Source: Coptis chinensis (lineage: Eukaryota; Streptophyta; Magnoliopsida; Ranunculales; Ranunculaceae). Taken from it: a stretch of DNA of 64,000 nucleotides. This document shows, piece by piece, positions 10,756-22,355 of the stretch; positions within the stretch are counted from its first letter, which is position 1; each line of letters starts with the position of its first letter. The stretch lies in contig CM027378.1 of NCBI GenBank assembly GCA_015680905.1, positions 59,235,501-59,299,500 on the forward strand, written 5' to 3'. Below the pieces are notes generated by a model. The model did no database searches, was not told the DNA's origin, and saw only the letters and a list, made by a program, of their open reading frames with translations. The position numbers were made by a program, and so were the translations under genes.

Positions 10756-11699
10756 TATAGACCATATCACACTCTAAAACAATCATAATCAAACCAAACA
10801 AATCGATACTAACCAAATCAAACAAACATAATTCCCATCCATATTCTAAACCCCATGTCAACAAGATCTGAAATGGGTCAAAACCAACCCGTTTCACCAT
10901 CTTCTTCACCCAAGAAACTAAAACAGTACTAAAAATATCCGACCATACCACCACTACCAAATTGACGCCTCCAACAACAACTTATTCCTTAGAGACGACC
11001 AACATATATGAAATGGTATTGTTGTCTTGTTTATGTATTACTCTCTAGGCTCCATTGCTGGGTCACACAATTTTGTTTAACAATAACTCCAGACGTGTTA
11101 TCTTGGAACTAGTGTCTAACTAGTGTCCAGACGTATAATTATTTTGTTGATTTGTTTTTCAGATGAAAATGGAAGTGGTTGGTGGGACTATGACCTGGAA
11201 GGGGTTGATAGTGAAGAAGTTGGTTGTAGTGATGCATAGGAGGGTATGGGAGCCACAACGAATTTGGGTGGATTGGAGTGGCACTGATTATGAATTAACA
11301 TGACTTCTCCCCCACCCACAGAAAGTGAAAAAGAGAAAAATTTGTTGACCACTTTTTGTATTGAGAAACTATTATAACTTAAAATCTAACGAAACAGGTG
11401 CTGATCAAACTCGAGACTTTTAAGATTTGTGTGATGTTCACCAGTGTTTTAAGATTTGGTTACAATTTATCGAAACTACACTACAAAATGCTTTAATTTC
11501 ACAATTTTGCATCACTTGCACCTAAGTCATTGACAGCACTATGTGTTTCAAGCATTTGTTGAAGTAACCACTTGTACTGAGATCACCTTGAGCGTGGTTG
11601 TGTTTGTAATTCATACTAATATTGAAAAGCTTATTTTTGGCTTTATTTCATTTTATTTGTACAAATTTGATTTTGAACCCTAATTTGAGATAAATAGAG

Positions 11700-11967
11700 A
11701 GAAATGGGTTAAAAAATGGGTGAAAGAGATGATGAAAACGGGTTATATGGGTCAGTTTCGGGCCCCGCTGAGGTTGTATGCCGAGTGAAAAATGCAAAAA
11801 AACAAAATTGATAAAAAAATGGACACATCATCACTTAACTGACGGATGCTAATAGATTGCTATTTTTGTGAAATCGGGCAAAGTACATTGATATGTTTGT
11901 GAAACAAAATTCTATGTTGATACAAGTGTTAGGACCTAAGTACGTTGCATATTTCTGTATTTAAGCC
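11700..11967 (-). repeat. MULE-1 right terminal inverted repeat
   Basis: Reverse complement counterpart of the left repeat. Its outer edge is CTGTATTTAAGCC, followed directly by the 9-bp duplication TTTAAGTTA. Confidence 0.85.
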
Positions 11968-11976
11968 TTTAAGTTA
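11968..11976 (+). other. 9-bp target site duplication, right copy
   Basis: TTTAAGTTA, identical to 10479-10487. Confidence 0.85.
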
Positions 11977-12399
11977 TGAAGAACATTGAAAGAAAAGTTT
12001 AAGTTGTTAAATGATTTGAAAGAAACATAACTTGGAAACAAGAAAAGGAGATTGATTGCTTGAACAATAACAATAAAAGAAGATTGATTGATTGAAATAA
12101 AGCAAAATAACAAGATTGGAATGAAATAAATGAAGAACAATAAAGTAAATGACTTGAATTGAAAAACAATAAAAATAAATCCTAATGACACTAGATTAAG
12201 TCTAGGTCATTCTTTACTCCTACAAACCAATTGGTTTGGACCCTAAATGCAATGGATGCCTTCTCTCTCTTTCACTTTTAGATTATATACCCCTACTTTT
12301 GTCTTTTACTGATTTGCCCTTCTCCATTACATTTGAGACACCTCACACCTTACACTTCACTTTATGCTTTCTTCTTGACCAAGATAGGTTTTGGAGAAT
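11977..12399. other. AT-rich interval without a gene
   Basis: About 420 bp between MULE-1 and the recognisable 3' region of R2. It continues the sequence interrupted by MULE-1 (from 10487). It is rich in GAAATAA/AACAATAA motifs and has no ORF with recognisable content. Probably untranslated retrotransposon interior. Confidence 0.4.
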
Positions 12400-14339
12400 G
12401 TCATATTTTAAGATAAGGGCCTCCATCTCTTTTCTTCACTCATCCTATTTCTCAGACTCATTCAAGATGGGTAGGCTTATTTTTATTTTTATTGGTTTTA
12501 AAGATGGGTAAAGGATTTGTGGTTGTGAAAAGGCTAATGAAAAGACTCAGTGGGGGAGACTAGCGGATAATTACTTATAGGTACGAATTTTTAGCTATAT
12601 CGATCCAAAGAGGGCCTAAATTCTCTCTTAGGATATGGTATGGTGATCAAGCAAGTGGATGTATGATTTCTCTACTCGGAATTTACTTCTCCCTTGTGTC
12701 ATCACTCAGATATTTCACTCTTATGAGACTTTTAGGCTAGATGCTCATAGGGATATGTATTAAGTACTCTAACCTAGGTCTCAGAAAAATACTGCCAAGT
12801 ACAATCAAAGATGCTCATGCAAGATGTTCATGAAAAGATGGAATGATTATTACCTATATATTAATCTAAGTTTCAAAAATTAAATCCTAATTCAAGTACT
12901 ACGTGAGATTTCTAGACTAATATCATCATTGAGAAGGGAACAATACCATTATCACTGCATAGTATAAACTATATTTATGATTTTTAACATTTTTGTACAA
13001 CAAATGATACATAATATACAGCCTAATATGTGCTTAAGCATTTACAACATGTTTCTATACCACCGCCAAACAGAATCTTGCTTTGTCCCTAAAGTATGGA
13101 ATAAAAATAAAGGATAAAGAGTACCATGCATAGAACCGTGTTTGTAAATGGGAGCACTTGAAAAAGAAGGTTAATCTATACTAATACAAATAAATAAAAA
13201 CATACGCAACTACTATATGAGTTCCTTCCGTTATGGGATAACATGAAATAATAAATAACGCTTGGGACATAAGCGAACTCTAACATAAATAAAATAATAA
13301 TACCATACGTTCACAAATCAAGCATGCACATATCATGGCTCCTATAGGATTAGCTTCCGAAATTCAACAAAATAGTGAAATTTCACGAAATTAAGGTACT
13401 TAATTACATTATGCATCAATATTTCGATATTTATACATGCAATTTTAATACATGAATGAACAATGTGGTAAAATATACCACCCCCAAACAATTTTGGAGA
13501 TGGGGGTTCATGAAATAAATCAAAAGCACAGTTAAATTACTTAACTAACTAACCTAGACTCTATTGGAGTAAACATGACAAGCAAAAGGTGGCAAAACGT
13601 TTTGAAATGAAAGACCAAAATATGCAACCCCCAAACAAAATTTGAAAACACTTAACGAACTAACCTAGACTCTATTGGAGTAAACATGACAAGCAAAAGG
13701 TGGCAAAATGTTTTGAAATGAAAGACTAAAATACGCCACCCCCAAACAAAATTTGAAAACACTTTTTGAGTTTGAAAATTTTGTTTGGCCTATACTCCAT
13801 TAAGGTGGTATGTTACAAAAACTTGAATCTTTTAAAGTCAGATTCCCTAGACTTACTAATATATATTTATGTTTTTAATTTTTTAATTTTTTTAGGTTTT
13901 ATTTTTGGAAAACAAAATTACGATGAAATAAAAATGAAACTCACTCCATAGAGAAACACTACTCAAACAACGAGAAAAGTGTAAGAGATGAATGTGTGAG
14001 TTACATGAAAGGTGCATTCCCATAAAATATGAAATGAAATGGAGTACACCAGAGAACACAATGAGTCTTTTATAGTCAGATACTCAAGACTTATTCTAAA
14101 ATATATGTATTAACATGCAGTTTACCATATATCAACAACCGAAATAGTTATGGATTTTTCCATAAATAGTTAACACAGAATGCACCCCCAAACAGAATCA
14201 AGCATCAAGATGTTGTATGACGTGTCTTAGCGGGATGAGAGAGAAGTCTAATGGAACTAGAACCTAATCGAGTATGCAGTTTCTTTTTTTTCCTCTAACG
14301 AAAGGGTCTTTTAGTGAATGATCATGAGAAAATGGATAG
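12400..14339 (-). other. R2 3' non-coding interior
   Basis: About 1.9 kb without genes. The block 12480-12960 is shared with R3 (27590-28060) and, inverted, with R1 (4130-4440), so it is the family's conserved 3' untranslated interior. It contains repeated CACCCCCAAACA motifs (near 13480, 13625, 13737, 14186) and a local direct duplication: the roughly 130 bp from about 13540 recur from about 13665 (AACCTAGACTCTATTGGAGT, then GACAAGCAAAAGGTGGCAAA). Confidence 0.6.
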
Positions 14340-14675
14340 TTATAGAAGATACGTGGAATATGGATAAGTTTTAGAAGGAAGGAATGGAAAAAATGAGAAA
14401 GTGTCAGGTGGTTTGTCTTTGGGTATTACTTCTTCACCAGATGAGTTTAGAAAGTCATGAATCACAGGAGAAATAAAAAGATCAAGTGCAAACTCAGGTT
14501 TCGATTGAAAAGGTGGATGGAGGGGAATCGAGGTGGTGGTAAATGATTTGTATTTATTAGGGATTAGCTCAGGTGGATAATGGTCGGGTGGTGCTCTAGG
14601 TAGTTCTTGAGAAGGTGGATCATCACAGGCTCTTAAAAACTCATCGAATTCCTCATCTAGGTTGTTGACATCCAC
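14340..14675 (-). CDS. R2 'FLRAC' domain ORF
   Basis: 111 residues, starting MDVNNLDEEFDEFLRACDDP and then proline-rich. I do not recognise a named family. The N-terminus is clearly related to the C-terminal third of ORF A in R3 (LDEDFNDFLRACEDPP, at about 31125). In both elements this domain sits immediately before the 3' non-coding region, in the place where RT and integrase would be in an autonomous relative. It may originally have been joined to the protease frame just upstream (ends 14693), now one frame apart. Function unknown. Confidence 0.55.
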   Translation of the reverse strand: MDVNNLDEEFDEFLRACDDPPSQELPRAPPDHYPPELIPNKYKSFTTTSIPLHPPFQSKPEFALDLFISPVIHDFLNSSGEEVIPKDKPPDTFSFFPFLPSKTYPYSTYLL

Positions 14676-14692
14676 ATAATTGTGGTATTCAT

Positions 14693-15300
14693 CTACATTT
14701 TTGAGAATTCATCTATTTCGTCCACTGTGAGATTTACTCCATCTCTCATAGGGTCGGAAGGCAGGGTAGAAAATTCTTCCTCTATTTCAGTTATGTTCAG
14801 GGAGTAAAAATTGTGATCTTTGTCTTCTTCCCTAATAGGGGTATCTACTATTGTGGGGATAAAAGGGTCGGAAGCACTAATGTGATATACAAAACTCTCA
14901 ATAGACTTCACTTCTCCTTCTATAGGCAAACATAGTTGTCCATGCTTGAGTCTAAACATGTTAACCTCCACGGACAGATTTCCAGAGGAAACAATCATTG
15001 ATCCATCCCGACAATTGATTTGGGCATTGGCAGTTTCCAAGAAAGGACGCCTTAAGATGATGGGAATATAATCATGAGCAACTTCGGTGTCAAGAATAAC
15101 GAAATCAACTGGATAGTAAAAATCCTGAACTTTAACTAGAATATTTTCAACTACGCCTTTGGTATACTTAATAGAACGATCGGCTAACTGCAAAGTCATT
15201 TTGGTTGATTTAAGTTGATGGAGACCTAATTGTTTATATAAATAAAAAGGGAGCAAGCTAACACTCACCCCTAGGTCTAATAGTGCAATTGTTATGAAGT
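14693..15300 (-). pseudogene. R2 retroviral-type aspartic protease
   Basis: The protease that would process Gag-Pol. Reading from about 15300 on the minus strand gives ALLDLGVSVSLLPF, where DLG is the Athila-type variant of the D-T/S-G active site. Then come LQLADRSIKYTKGVVENILV, FYYPVDFVILDTE and PIILRRPFLETANAQINCRD, the flap and the C-terminal hydrophobic motif (usually ILGRPFL, here ILRRPFL). The tail is acidic. The same motifs recur in R4 at 43280-43640. The annotated frame begins at 15268 only because that is the first Met; the true domain starts upstream in the polyprotein. Confidence 0.8.
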
Positions 15301-15444
15301 TATCGCATAAGGTGCATTGTACATTAGGACGACTAGGGTCCTTGTACTTAACAATTCCATTATGTTCAGATAAGGAAGAATACTGTTCAGTTAAGAAGGC
15401 TTCTTGGGGTATGTTGGTTTTCCTCTTTGTGGTGCATAACTCTT

Positions 15445-15963
15445 TTAGAAACTTAGCGTGTCCAAGTAGACTTTTATAGCATCTAGAAAAGGTAGGTTTA
15501 TAGTCAGATTTTTAAACACTTCCCTAATATCATCAAAATTCTCGTCCTTTTTAGACATAAGTAGTCTCTGGGGAAGCACTTGTTTTTCTCTATACTTAGC
15601 ATATGGGTCAACATAAGTATTAACTTTATTTTTATCTTTTGTCGTTTTCCAAGTAGGTTTCCATATTAGAACCTTTACAGGTATAGGATCATCAATTTCT
15701 ATTATGGGGTCTTGTAAGGTTTTCCTTTTTGGTTGTGGTTTAAATGGTACTTCTACAGTTGTAGGGTCTTCAGTTTCTATGACAGTATTTGGTATGGTTT
15801 CATTCTTAGTTTGCGGGCGATCTTTAGGCATAGTCACTTGGTTATCAACTACTTTACGCGAACGAAGGGTAGTGACTACATGTAGGTCCCCTTGGTTTAT
15901 ATTACCATTATATTGGATACTGTTTACTTCGAAGGCAGTGTTTGTTGACTTAGGATTAGGCAC
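15445..15963 (-). pseudogene. R2 gag-protease connector
   Basis: 172 residues, basic and Thr/Pro-rich. It contains HVVTTLRSRKVVDNQV, the conserved 'LRSRK' block that precedes the protease in Athila/Tat-like polyproteins (R4 has ITVLRSRKLIDNRV at about 42785). It ends DENFDDIREVFKNLTINLPFLDAIKVY, matching LNKIMEMFKQVQINISLLDAIKQV of R4. It links Gag to protease; no enzymatic role is expected. Confidence 0.75.
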
Positions 15964-15971
15964 AACTTGAC

Positions 15972-16646
15972 CTAAAAAATGCCTTGTTGGTTATTATTTT
16001 GGTTAGAAGACATATCAATAACCTTTTGGCACAAAGACTGCATAATTTGTATCCTTTGTTGTAGCATGTTAGTGTTTTGGTCATGCTGATCTTTCATCAA
16101 GTTGGAGTTTTGTTGCATAATTTGATTTTTTTTTTCAAGTAAGGTCACTACTACGTCCTCTGTAGATGGTTTAACTGGTGAAGTGGTCATAGGAGGAGTG
16201 ACTAGAACTAAGGCCTGTTGAGCGTTAATGTTTGGATGTTGATAGTTCTGGGTCATGGGCACTAAACTTCTATTCTGGTCACCTAATTCAGATTGTCCTA
16301 GATGTTGGTTAAATTGGTGGAAGTTTGTAGTGGGCCTAATGTTTTGATAATTAATATCTGGGGGTGTAGGTTGTTGTTGTTGATTATAATTAGTGTTTTG
16401 TATCCATTGTGTGTTAGGGTTGGTGAAAGCGTAATTATCTACGGGTTGTGGTGGCAGTGAACTATAGAGTAAAGGACTAAAGGAATTGGTATGGCTGGGA
16501 TTAAAACATACATTACATAGAGGGGAGTTGATGTTCATGACTAGAGTGGGTATCGCTTCTTGTTTATGCACAAAGAGGGCATCAACCTTTTTAGTGAGGG
16601 ATTCAATTAAAGTTCTAAGTTTAGGATCTTGTTTTACCTCAAACAT
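15972..16646 (-). pseudogene. R2 gag C-terminal region with degenerate zinc knuckle
   Basis: 224 residues. LCNVCFNPSHTNSF fits C-x2-C-x4-H-x4-C except that the last Cys is replaced by Ser, so nucleic-acid binding may be lost. The remainder is Gln/Asn-rich (NNQQQQPTPPD, HQFNQHLGQSELGDQN) and helical near the end (LEKKNQIMQQNSNLMKDQ), as usual downstream of the knuckle in plant Gag proteins. Confidence 0.7.
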
Positions 16647-16774
16647 ATTGTCTGCCTTGTTTGCCTTAACTATTGAAAAAGAAGTATTGGAGTGGGAGTA
16701 ATTGTTACCTCCCAGTTGTTACTTTTCTTGGATTGATTATCTAAGAAGTTATAAGCATCTGTGGCTCCTTTACT

Positions 16775-17212
16775 TTAGAAATTACCTCTGTTCATGATAT
16801 CTAAAGTCTCCTTATGGTGTTGGGATAAGCCTTTGAAGAAGGCATGAACTAGTGTGTCTTTACCAAGATTATGATGGGGACATTCTACTAGAAGATCAGT
16901 GAATCGATTCCAAGCCTCAGAAAAGGATTCTTGAGGCTTTTGGCGAAAGAAATGAATATGTGATAGCATATCATCAGTCTTCTATGGTGGGTAAAATTTT
17001 TCCATAAATAATTCAACTAGTTTTTTCCATGTGTCGACAGAGTTTGGCTTTTGTGCTGCTAGCAAGCTGCTGCTTTGTCAGCTAGGGTGAAAGGAAGCAC
17101 CCTTAGCTTTATTTGTTCAAGTCTTATGTTAGGATGATGAAATTTAGTAATTACTTGTTGCATCCTACGTAAGTGTTGATAAGGTTTCTCATGGTCTAAG
17201 CCATGGAAAACA
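16775..17212 (-). pseudogene. R2 gag core (Retrotrans_gag), cut by CACTA-1
   Basis: 16969-16775 reads FRQKPQESFSEAWNRFTDLL, then VECPHHNLGKDTLVHAFFKGL, the typical SFSEAWERFK-x-LL-x-CPHH block of plant Ty3/gypsy Gag. Upstream, 17212 to about 17000 gives HLRRMQQVITKFHH and IRLEQIKLRVLPFTLADKA, the first part of the same domain. Its N-terminal portion continues beyond CACTA-1 at 24134-24282. Confidence 0.8.
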
Positions 17213-17460
17213 CACTACAAGAAAAAAGGCTTTATATCACTGTTAATAGCAGTGACAAAAAGTCTTTTGTCACTGTTTTTTTTCCCAAAACCGTGACGGA
17301 GTGAGAGTCATTTATTTTTTTCCCAAAACCGTCACAAATATTTGTTTCGGACTAGCCTCTCTTAACTATAAAAAACGGTAACAACTGGTCAAAAACCGTC
17401 ACAAAAAAACATATCTTTTGTGACAGTTTTGACAAAACCGTGATAAATATTATAATTTTT
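17213..17460 (+). repeat. CACTA-1 left terminus and subterminal repeats
   Basis: After the CACTACAAGAAAAAAGG tip come repeated units in both orientations such as CAGTGACAAAAAG, CTTTTGTCACTG, AAACCGTGACGG, AAACCGTCACAAA and TTTGTGACAGTTTTG. Confidence 0.75.
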
Positions 17461-18880
17461 TTCAAAAAAAAAAAAAACTGTATATATTTGAAAACAGACA
17501 TTTCACATTGAATTGGACCTACAACAAATATACACCTAAAATATAATCCATTAAAATTCAAATAGCATTCATAAATGCTAACTCCATTGAACATTCCAAT
17601 AGCAAAAATAAACATAAGACTTACATAATCAATAGGTACTTAATAATATACAAATGAATAGATTAAGAAAGAATTGTGACCAAATCACATTCACGTCAAA
17701 CACTCGTGATTAGTCTTCATCATAGTTCGAAAAACATTCTTAGAAACACCGAACAAACTACGAGCTTTGACATCTATCTGAGGTGGAAGTCTTCTTGCTG
17801 GCCAAAAAATTTCTTGATCTGCAAAAGATAAAAATATAATAAATAAAAACTAAAAACTAAGGAACTAAAAGATCAAATTAAGGTTTGGGTAGCTACCACA
17901 CTACAGTACTAGGCCATCTTCATCGAATACCTAGCGACCATTGTTGATCCCACCAAATCTTATAAATTCTAAAGATAAAGTGAATCACAAAAAAATCATT
18001 TACCTGGCCGGTTTTAATGATTATTCCAGTAAAGAGAACTGCAAAACAAATAAAATCCATATAACAAGTGTTTCCAAGCTTTAGTGAATAAGAAAATAGG
18101 GTTGTACAAAGCCAGATAGCAACATTTGTAAAAGTTGGACATGGGGGGATGTAACGCCCCAAAACTCAAACCTATGACACGTGGCTTATCTGGAAAATTT
18201 TCGGCAGAGTCTTCTCTATATTTTTGACATTTCATAAATATAAAACATGTCATAACCTGAAAATTTAATAAGAATACATCCAAATTAAATATAAAACCTC
18301 ATACCTTAATCGTAAACCCAACTACTAAAAGATATATTGGTTTGTAGAACCAGCTACTTAACCATCTCGACCAATACCAGTTAAGTCAAGTAACCAATCC
18401 TCGAATAATAAGAAAACTATAAATATACAAACAACATCCAAAAAACCCTAATATAAAACTTATACAATGCAACTAACATACATATATCTCCACGTTACCA
18501 AAACAACCTCAACAAAACCATATAACCCTACATATTCCAAATACACCCATAAACGAAAGATTGGCAAATGGCAGATCACTTGAGTACCAAACTAATATCG
18601 ACTAAACAAACTAAACAAATAAAGACATCTCCAATATGGCAATTGGGTGGATACAAACACGACTAGAAATAATGACACTCATAGCAATAAATATTTAAGT
18701 TATAGTAAAATTTACTCATTGCAATTCCCACATCTGCCTATTTGTAACCAAATGACATACGTAAAACATTAAACCTAAATCACTTAATTTTAGTTCTTCC
18801 AAGCAAAAATACGTAATGATCCAATATTAAACATATCACATTAACTATACATATATGGTAGAACTAGGACAGTTATTGTA
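17461..18880. other. CACTA-1 interior, AT-rich; possible gypsy LTR start at 18149
   Basis: No ORF is convincing. At 18140-18175, TGGGGGGA followed by TGTAACGCCCCAAAACTC has the form of a polypurine tract plus the start of a plant Ty3/gypsy LTR (many begin TGTAACGCCC or TGTAACACCC). If so, a 3' LTR remnant occupies 18149 to about 18880, but no matching end was identified. Confidence 0.35.
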
Positions 18881-21800
18881 TGAGGTCTACCCCTACGCTT
18901 TTTAGAGTTCTTTTTTATATTCTAATAAGACATCGAGCAATGGGCTTCCTCGATAGAAGCCCGAATGGTACCACATTCGATCATCTATTCTTGGAGTGAG
19001 GAAACATAGTCATAGCAATCCCCCCAAAGCCCTAAAAAGCGTAGGGGGGAGAGCATACGACGAAGTGACCGAATGACTCAATGTGTAGTTCCTCCATAAC
19101 TAGAAGACCTTAAAGAGCTAAGAGTTAAGGAAGGTTGCTAGCTTCTCGTTTCTTTTTCCTATTCCCTTCATCCACTATTAAAGGTACCGTTCGTGCTCCT
19201 CACCCGGGAGCACTCACTCTCTTTCAATTGTTTCTTCAAGCAATGATTCTTTAAGCAAGTGCAAAAGCCGTTGTTTGTTGGGTCAGATGCTGATGGAAAA
19301 GGGAATGGCTAGCGAGAGCACAGAGGCTTTGAAGCCTATGTTCAAGGCTGGGAGAAGTAGAGATTGGCGACCCGGGGATTGCTTCTTCTTTGAGCCTCGG
19401 TTAAGCGTGTAGTTAAGATTCACGAATGGGCCTATGCCTAGGTTTCTTCCACCCTTTGCATGGGCTAGTACGGCAACATCTTCCATTTTTCTTTCTTCAT
19501 ATAGATTGGCTTGGTCTTCCGGTGGTGGAGGTGGGCTAGGTGTTGAATGGAGTGTTCCTTCACCGTTCCTAGAAAGCTCTGGAAGAAAGCAGCAAGAAGG
19601 CTCTCTCTCAGAAGGTGACTTAATAAAAGGCGGGCTAAGGCTCGCACCCATGTCTCTTCCGTCATGTTACGTTTTGCAAGTTACGTTTCCTAAATGCTTG
19701 TTCGAGTTGAGGAGGGTGATAAGGAAAGGATGCTACTTCAAATGGGGAGCGAATCCCTAGCTAGCTACTAGCCCTTTTGTTTGGAAGCCGCGTAGATGCC
19801 ATTTTTCTTTAGGCCGAATGCCTGTTGTTAAGGTGCCATAAGGTAGCAGACGAGAGGCTCCCCCACGGGCCTTAAATTGCCCCATTTTCCTTACCAGATC
19901 TCCGATATGCCCACAAGCCTTAGTAGACTTCTTCCTGATAGCAACTCGACCGATAATCCCTAACCCGATTGGAATTCCTATCCTTAAACTACCCCATTCG
20001 TGCCCCATCTCTCATAAGGTACGATTTGTTCCCACCGGTGACCATTAACGTAGTTCACTTTTCGTGTCCCCCTATGCCGGCACTTGGCTTGAGTGATTGA
20101 TGTCACAAGGGCGAGAGCGGGTTTGCCAGCTTCACCAACCCTATACTACAAGAGTGAAGGTCTTTTTCCCATGGTAGTTCCCTTGATGCGATACTAGAAT
20201 AAGGCATACGCTTGGTTAGCTCCTATTTGAAGCGATACGATCTCTTCTATGGCCTATTTGATCTCAAAATAATCCCTTGAAATCCCTCTCTAATAGAGAT
20301 CTTAACAAAGCAAAACAATTCACTTGGTCTACCGGCCCGAGGAAGGGTCGCTATCGCTACGGCAAACACGAGGGAGATGCACATTAAAAAAAGAAAATGA
20401 TATCAATAATCTCACGAACAGACAACCCCTTTTTGCATCGGTTTCTAGATATCTACTTGCTAACCCGAAAGGTGCTTTTATGAAAGGTTGGTCCCCGATA
20501 GCCTAATATCCTTTCTGACTTGGACAGGAGATGCAACATCAACTTCCAAGCAAGGGATGGGAGTTAACAATGAAAGAGAGCCAAGTGAAGCAAAGAGACA
20601 TCCTGATTGTCGAAATGGCTAGTCTGGCCCTTCTATTTTCTTCCGTGTCGTTTGATGGTCAGCCGTTCTTGGTTTAAAAAGAGTGAAATCTTATATTATC
20701 TTAGAAGAGGAAGTTTTATGTTTTCACTAGGAAGCTTTATTATGTTTGTTTGAACAATATGGAAGGGAAATTACTTATAAAAATTTCCCCACCGTGGTTG
20801 AATTAGCTTTTTTCGGGTCTTAAGCATCTCTTTGATTGGGTCATTCAATCACTACCTATATGGGAGAATTATGTATTGATTAAGGCTCCCTTTTGAGCAT
20901 CGGTTCTTTATTTATCATGGCCATATTCGGTGCCTCGCCTTTGAGACTTCCTCTTTGGCTTTGATGGTAACTCGTTACCTTACCATCTATCCTTTTACAG
21001 AAGCTTTGCTAAAGTAATAGTATCGTTCTTGCATCTCTTCATTGGCATCTTCTTCCCTTCACTAGCTTTCAGTCCTTGGCCTGACCTGATAGTAGCCAGA
21101 GAAGATAGCTCGTGAAGTGCGCATTCCGTCTTAAGTTTGCTGGATGGGTCAGCTCCTGAGCGATGACACTTGGAGACAGGGACAGGGGCAACTGGTTTCA
21201 CTAACTGATGTAGATGAAACAGATTTGCATCTACTATGCTCTTTCCTTTTTATGTGTTATTTTCTGGTTGTTTGTTGTTCAAGAGCGAAAGAAATCTGAT
21301 ACAAAAGTGATTAACCGGCGGTAACCTGCGGCTCAATCCTCTGCAGAATCTTCATTTCTGCACCCCATGGCTGATTTATTTGGCTCTCAAGTAGCTTATG
21401 AGAATGGGTGAAGCGCTCTTTCCTTCTTCTAAGAATCTCCATTCAGTAGCGGTCGAACCCTCCCCCCCCCCCTTTTTAATCACCCATTGAATTAGCCATT
21501 GGCATCCACTCTGAGATGGAGTGCTGGACTTATTTATGTGCTCTAGTGGTGAATCAGTTGTGGCAAGGAGTGATAGCCCAAAGAAAAGACAAGAATCCCT
21601 ACATTCTCGCTTAACTAATCCTCTAATAAAAGAGTAGAGGCAACTACATAAAAAACTCCTTGTCAAGAGGTAGATCTTTCTTTGCCATCCCTGCGTACAA
21701 AGAATAGTTAGTGTGTCTAGTGGCACCGGCCTGGTTGATATCTTGTAGGGTTGTCGAGTCAGCTTTGCGTCATGCCCTTATTCTATAATATAATTAGAAT

Positions 21801-22260
21801 AGTTAGGCAAAGGAATGTACCAAAAAGAACTGCTTTTAGGTCACAGACCTACCCGTGAATAGTACCAAGTGTCACATCCTAGTCAGCTTTTGACTTAACA
21901 TGTCCAAGTCTACCCCCCACATAGCACCAAAATCTTAGTGGGCTCTGTCTCCGGTAAGGCTATAGGCAAAGGTACCCCCTCATTCCTCAAATCCCTGAAG
22001 TTGGGAAGTTCAGCCTAAACATTCCTGAACTTAAGAAGTACATGTCTTGGGAAAGAGACTAAAACTTCATGTACATACCTACTTCTATGCCGGTCCTTTA
22101 TTCTTTTATGCAATAATGATCAAACATCAGAAACAAAGAACTCTACGGGGTGGGTATCTACCTATGGAAACGGTTGTGCCAGGTGGCTGCCTACGTACCC
22201 TTTCGGGGATCAAGCCATACATAGTTCTTCCTTTAGAGCTCGATAGTTCAATAGTACGTA
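18880..22260. other. Organelle-like (mitochondrial?) insert inside CACTA-1
   Basis: Composition changes abruptly: flanks are AT-rich, whereas this 3.4-kb stretch looks more balanced, with runs such as GGCGGGCTAAGGCTCGCACC and AGCACAGAGGCTTTGAAG. Its texture resembles plant mitochondrial intergenic DNA. Many short frames exist on both strands, but none matches a mitochondrial gene I recognise. The assignment rests on composition and style only; a plastid, viral or other origin is not excluded. Confidence 0.4.
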
Positions 22261-22355
22261 GAACTCAATAGTTCATCACTTCATCACTAGAACTCGAAAG
22301 TTCAATACTAGAACATGACAGTTCAACACTAGAACTCAACAATTCAATAGTACTA
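22228..22355 (+). repeat. Short tandem repeat, AGTTCAA/AGAACTC units
   Basis: Degenerate units of about 20-26 bp built from TAGAACTC, AGTTCAATA and CACTAGAAC (for example AGTTCAATAGTACGTAGAAC and AGTTCAACACTAGAACTCAA). It lies at the right border of the organelle-like stretch. Confidence 0.6.

Larger units (their letters stand above)
10488..11967. mobile_element. MULE-1: non-autonomous Mutator-like element
   Basis: A 1480-bp element with long terminal inverted repeats (left about 10488-10755, right about 11700-11967) starting GGCTTAAATACAGAAATATG on both ends. It is flanked by a perfect 9-bp direct repeat TTTAAGTTA. The interior (10756-11699) has no transposase or long ORF. A short block at 11163-11300 is purine-rich and has a readable frame (DENGSGWWDYDLEGVDSEE), perhaps captured sequence, but I cannot name a source. 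Long inverted repeats plus 9-bp duplication make the superfamily assignment firm. Confidence 0.88.

Noticed and set aside
12236..12511. 91-residue open frame as a small gene
   Set aside because: It lies in the R2 3' non-coding region, and the homologous segments in R1 and R3 do not keep the frame.
19283..21726. Several open frames of 60-122 residues on both strands as genes
   Set aside because: They overlap on both strands, none shows conserved motifs, and such frames arise by chance in this less AT-rich stretch.
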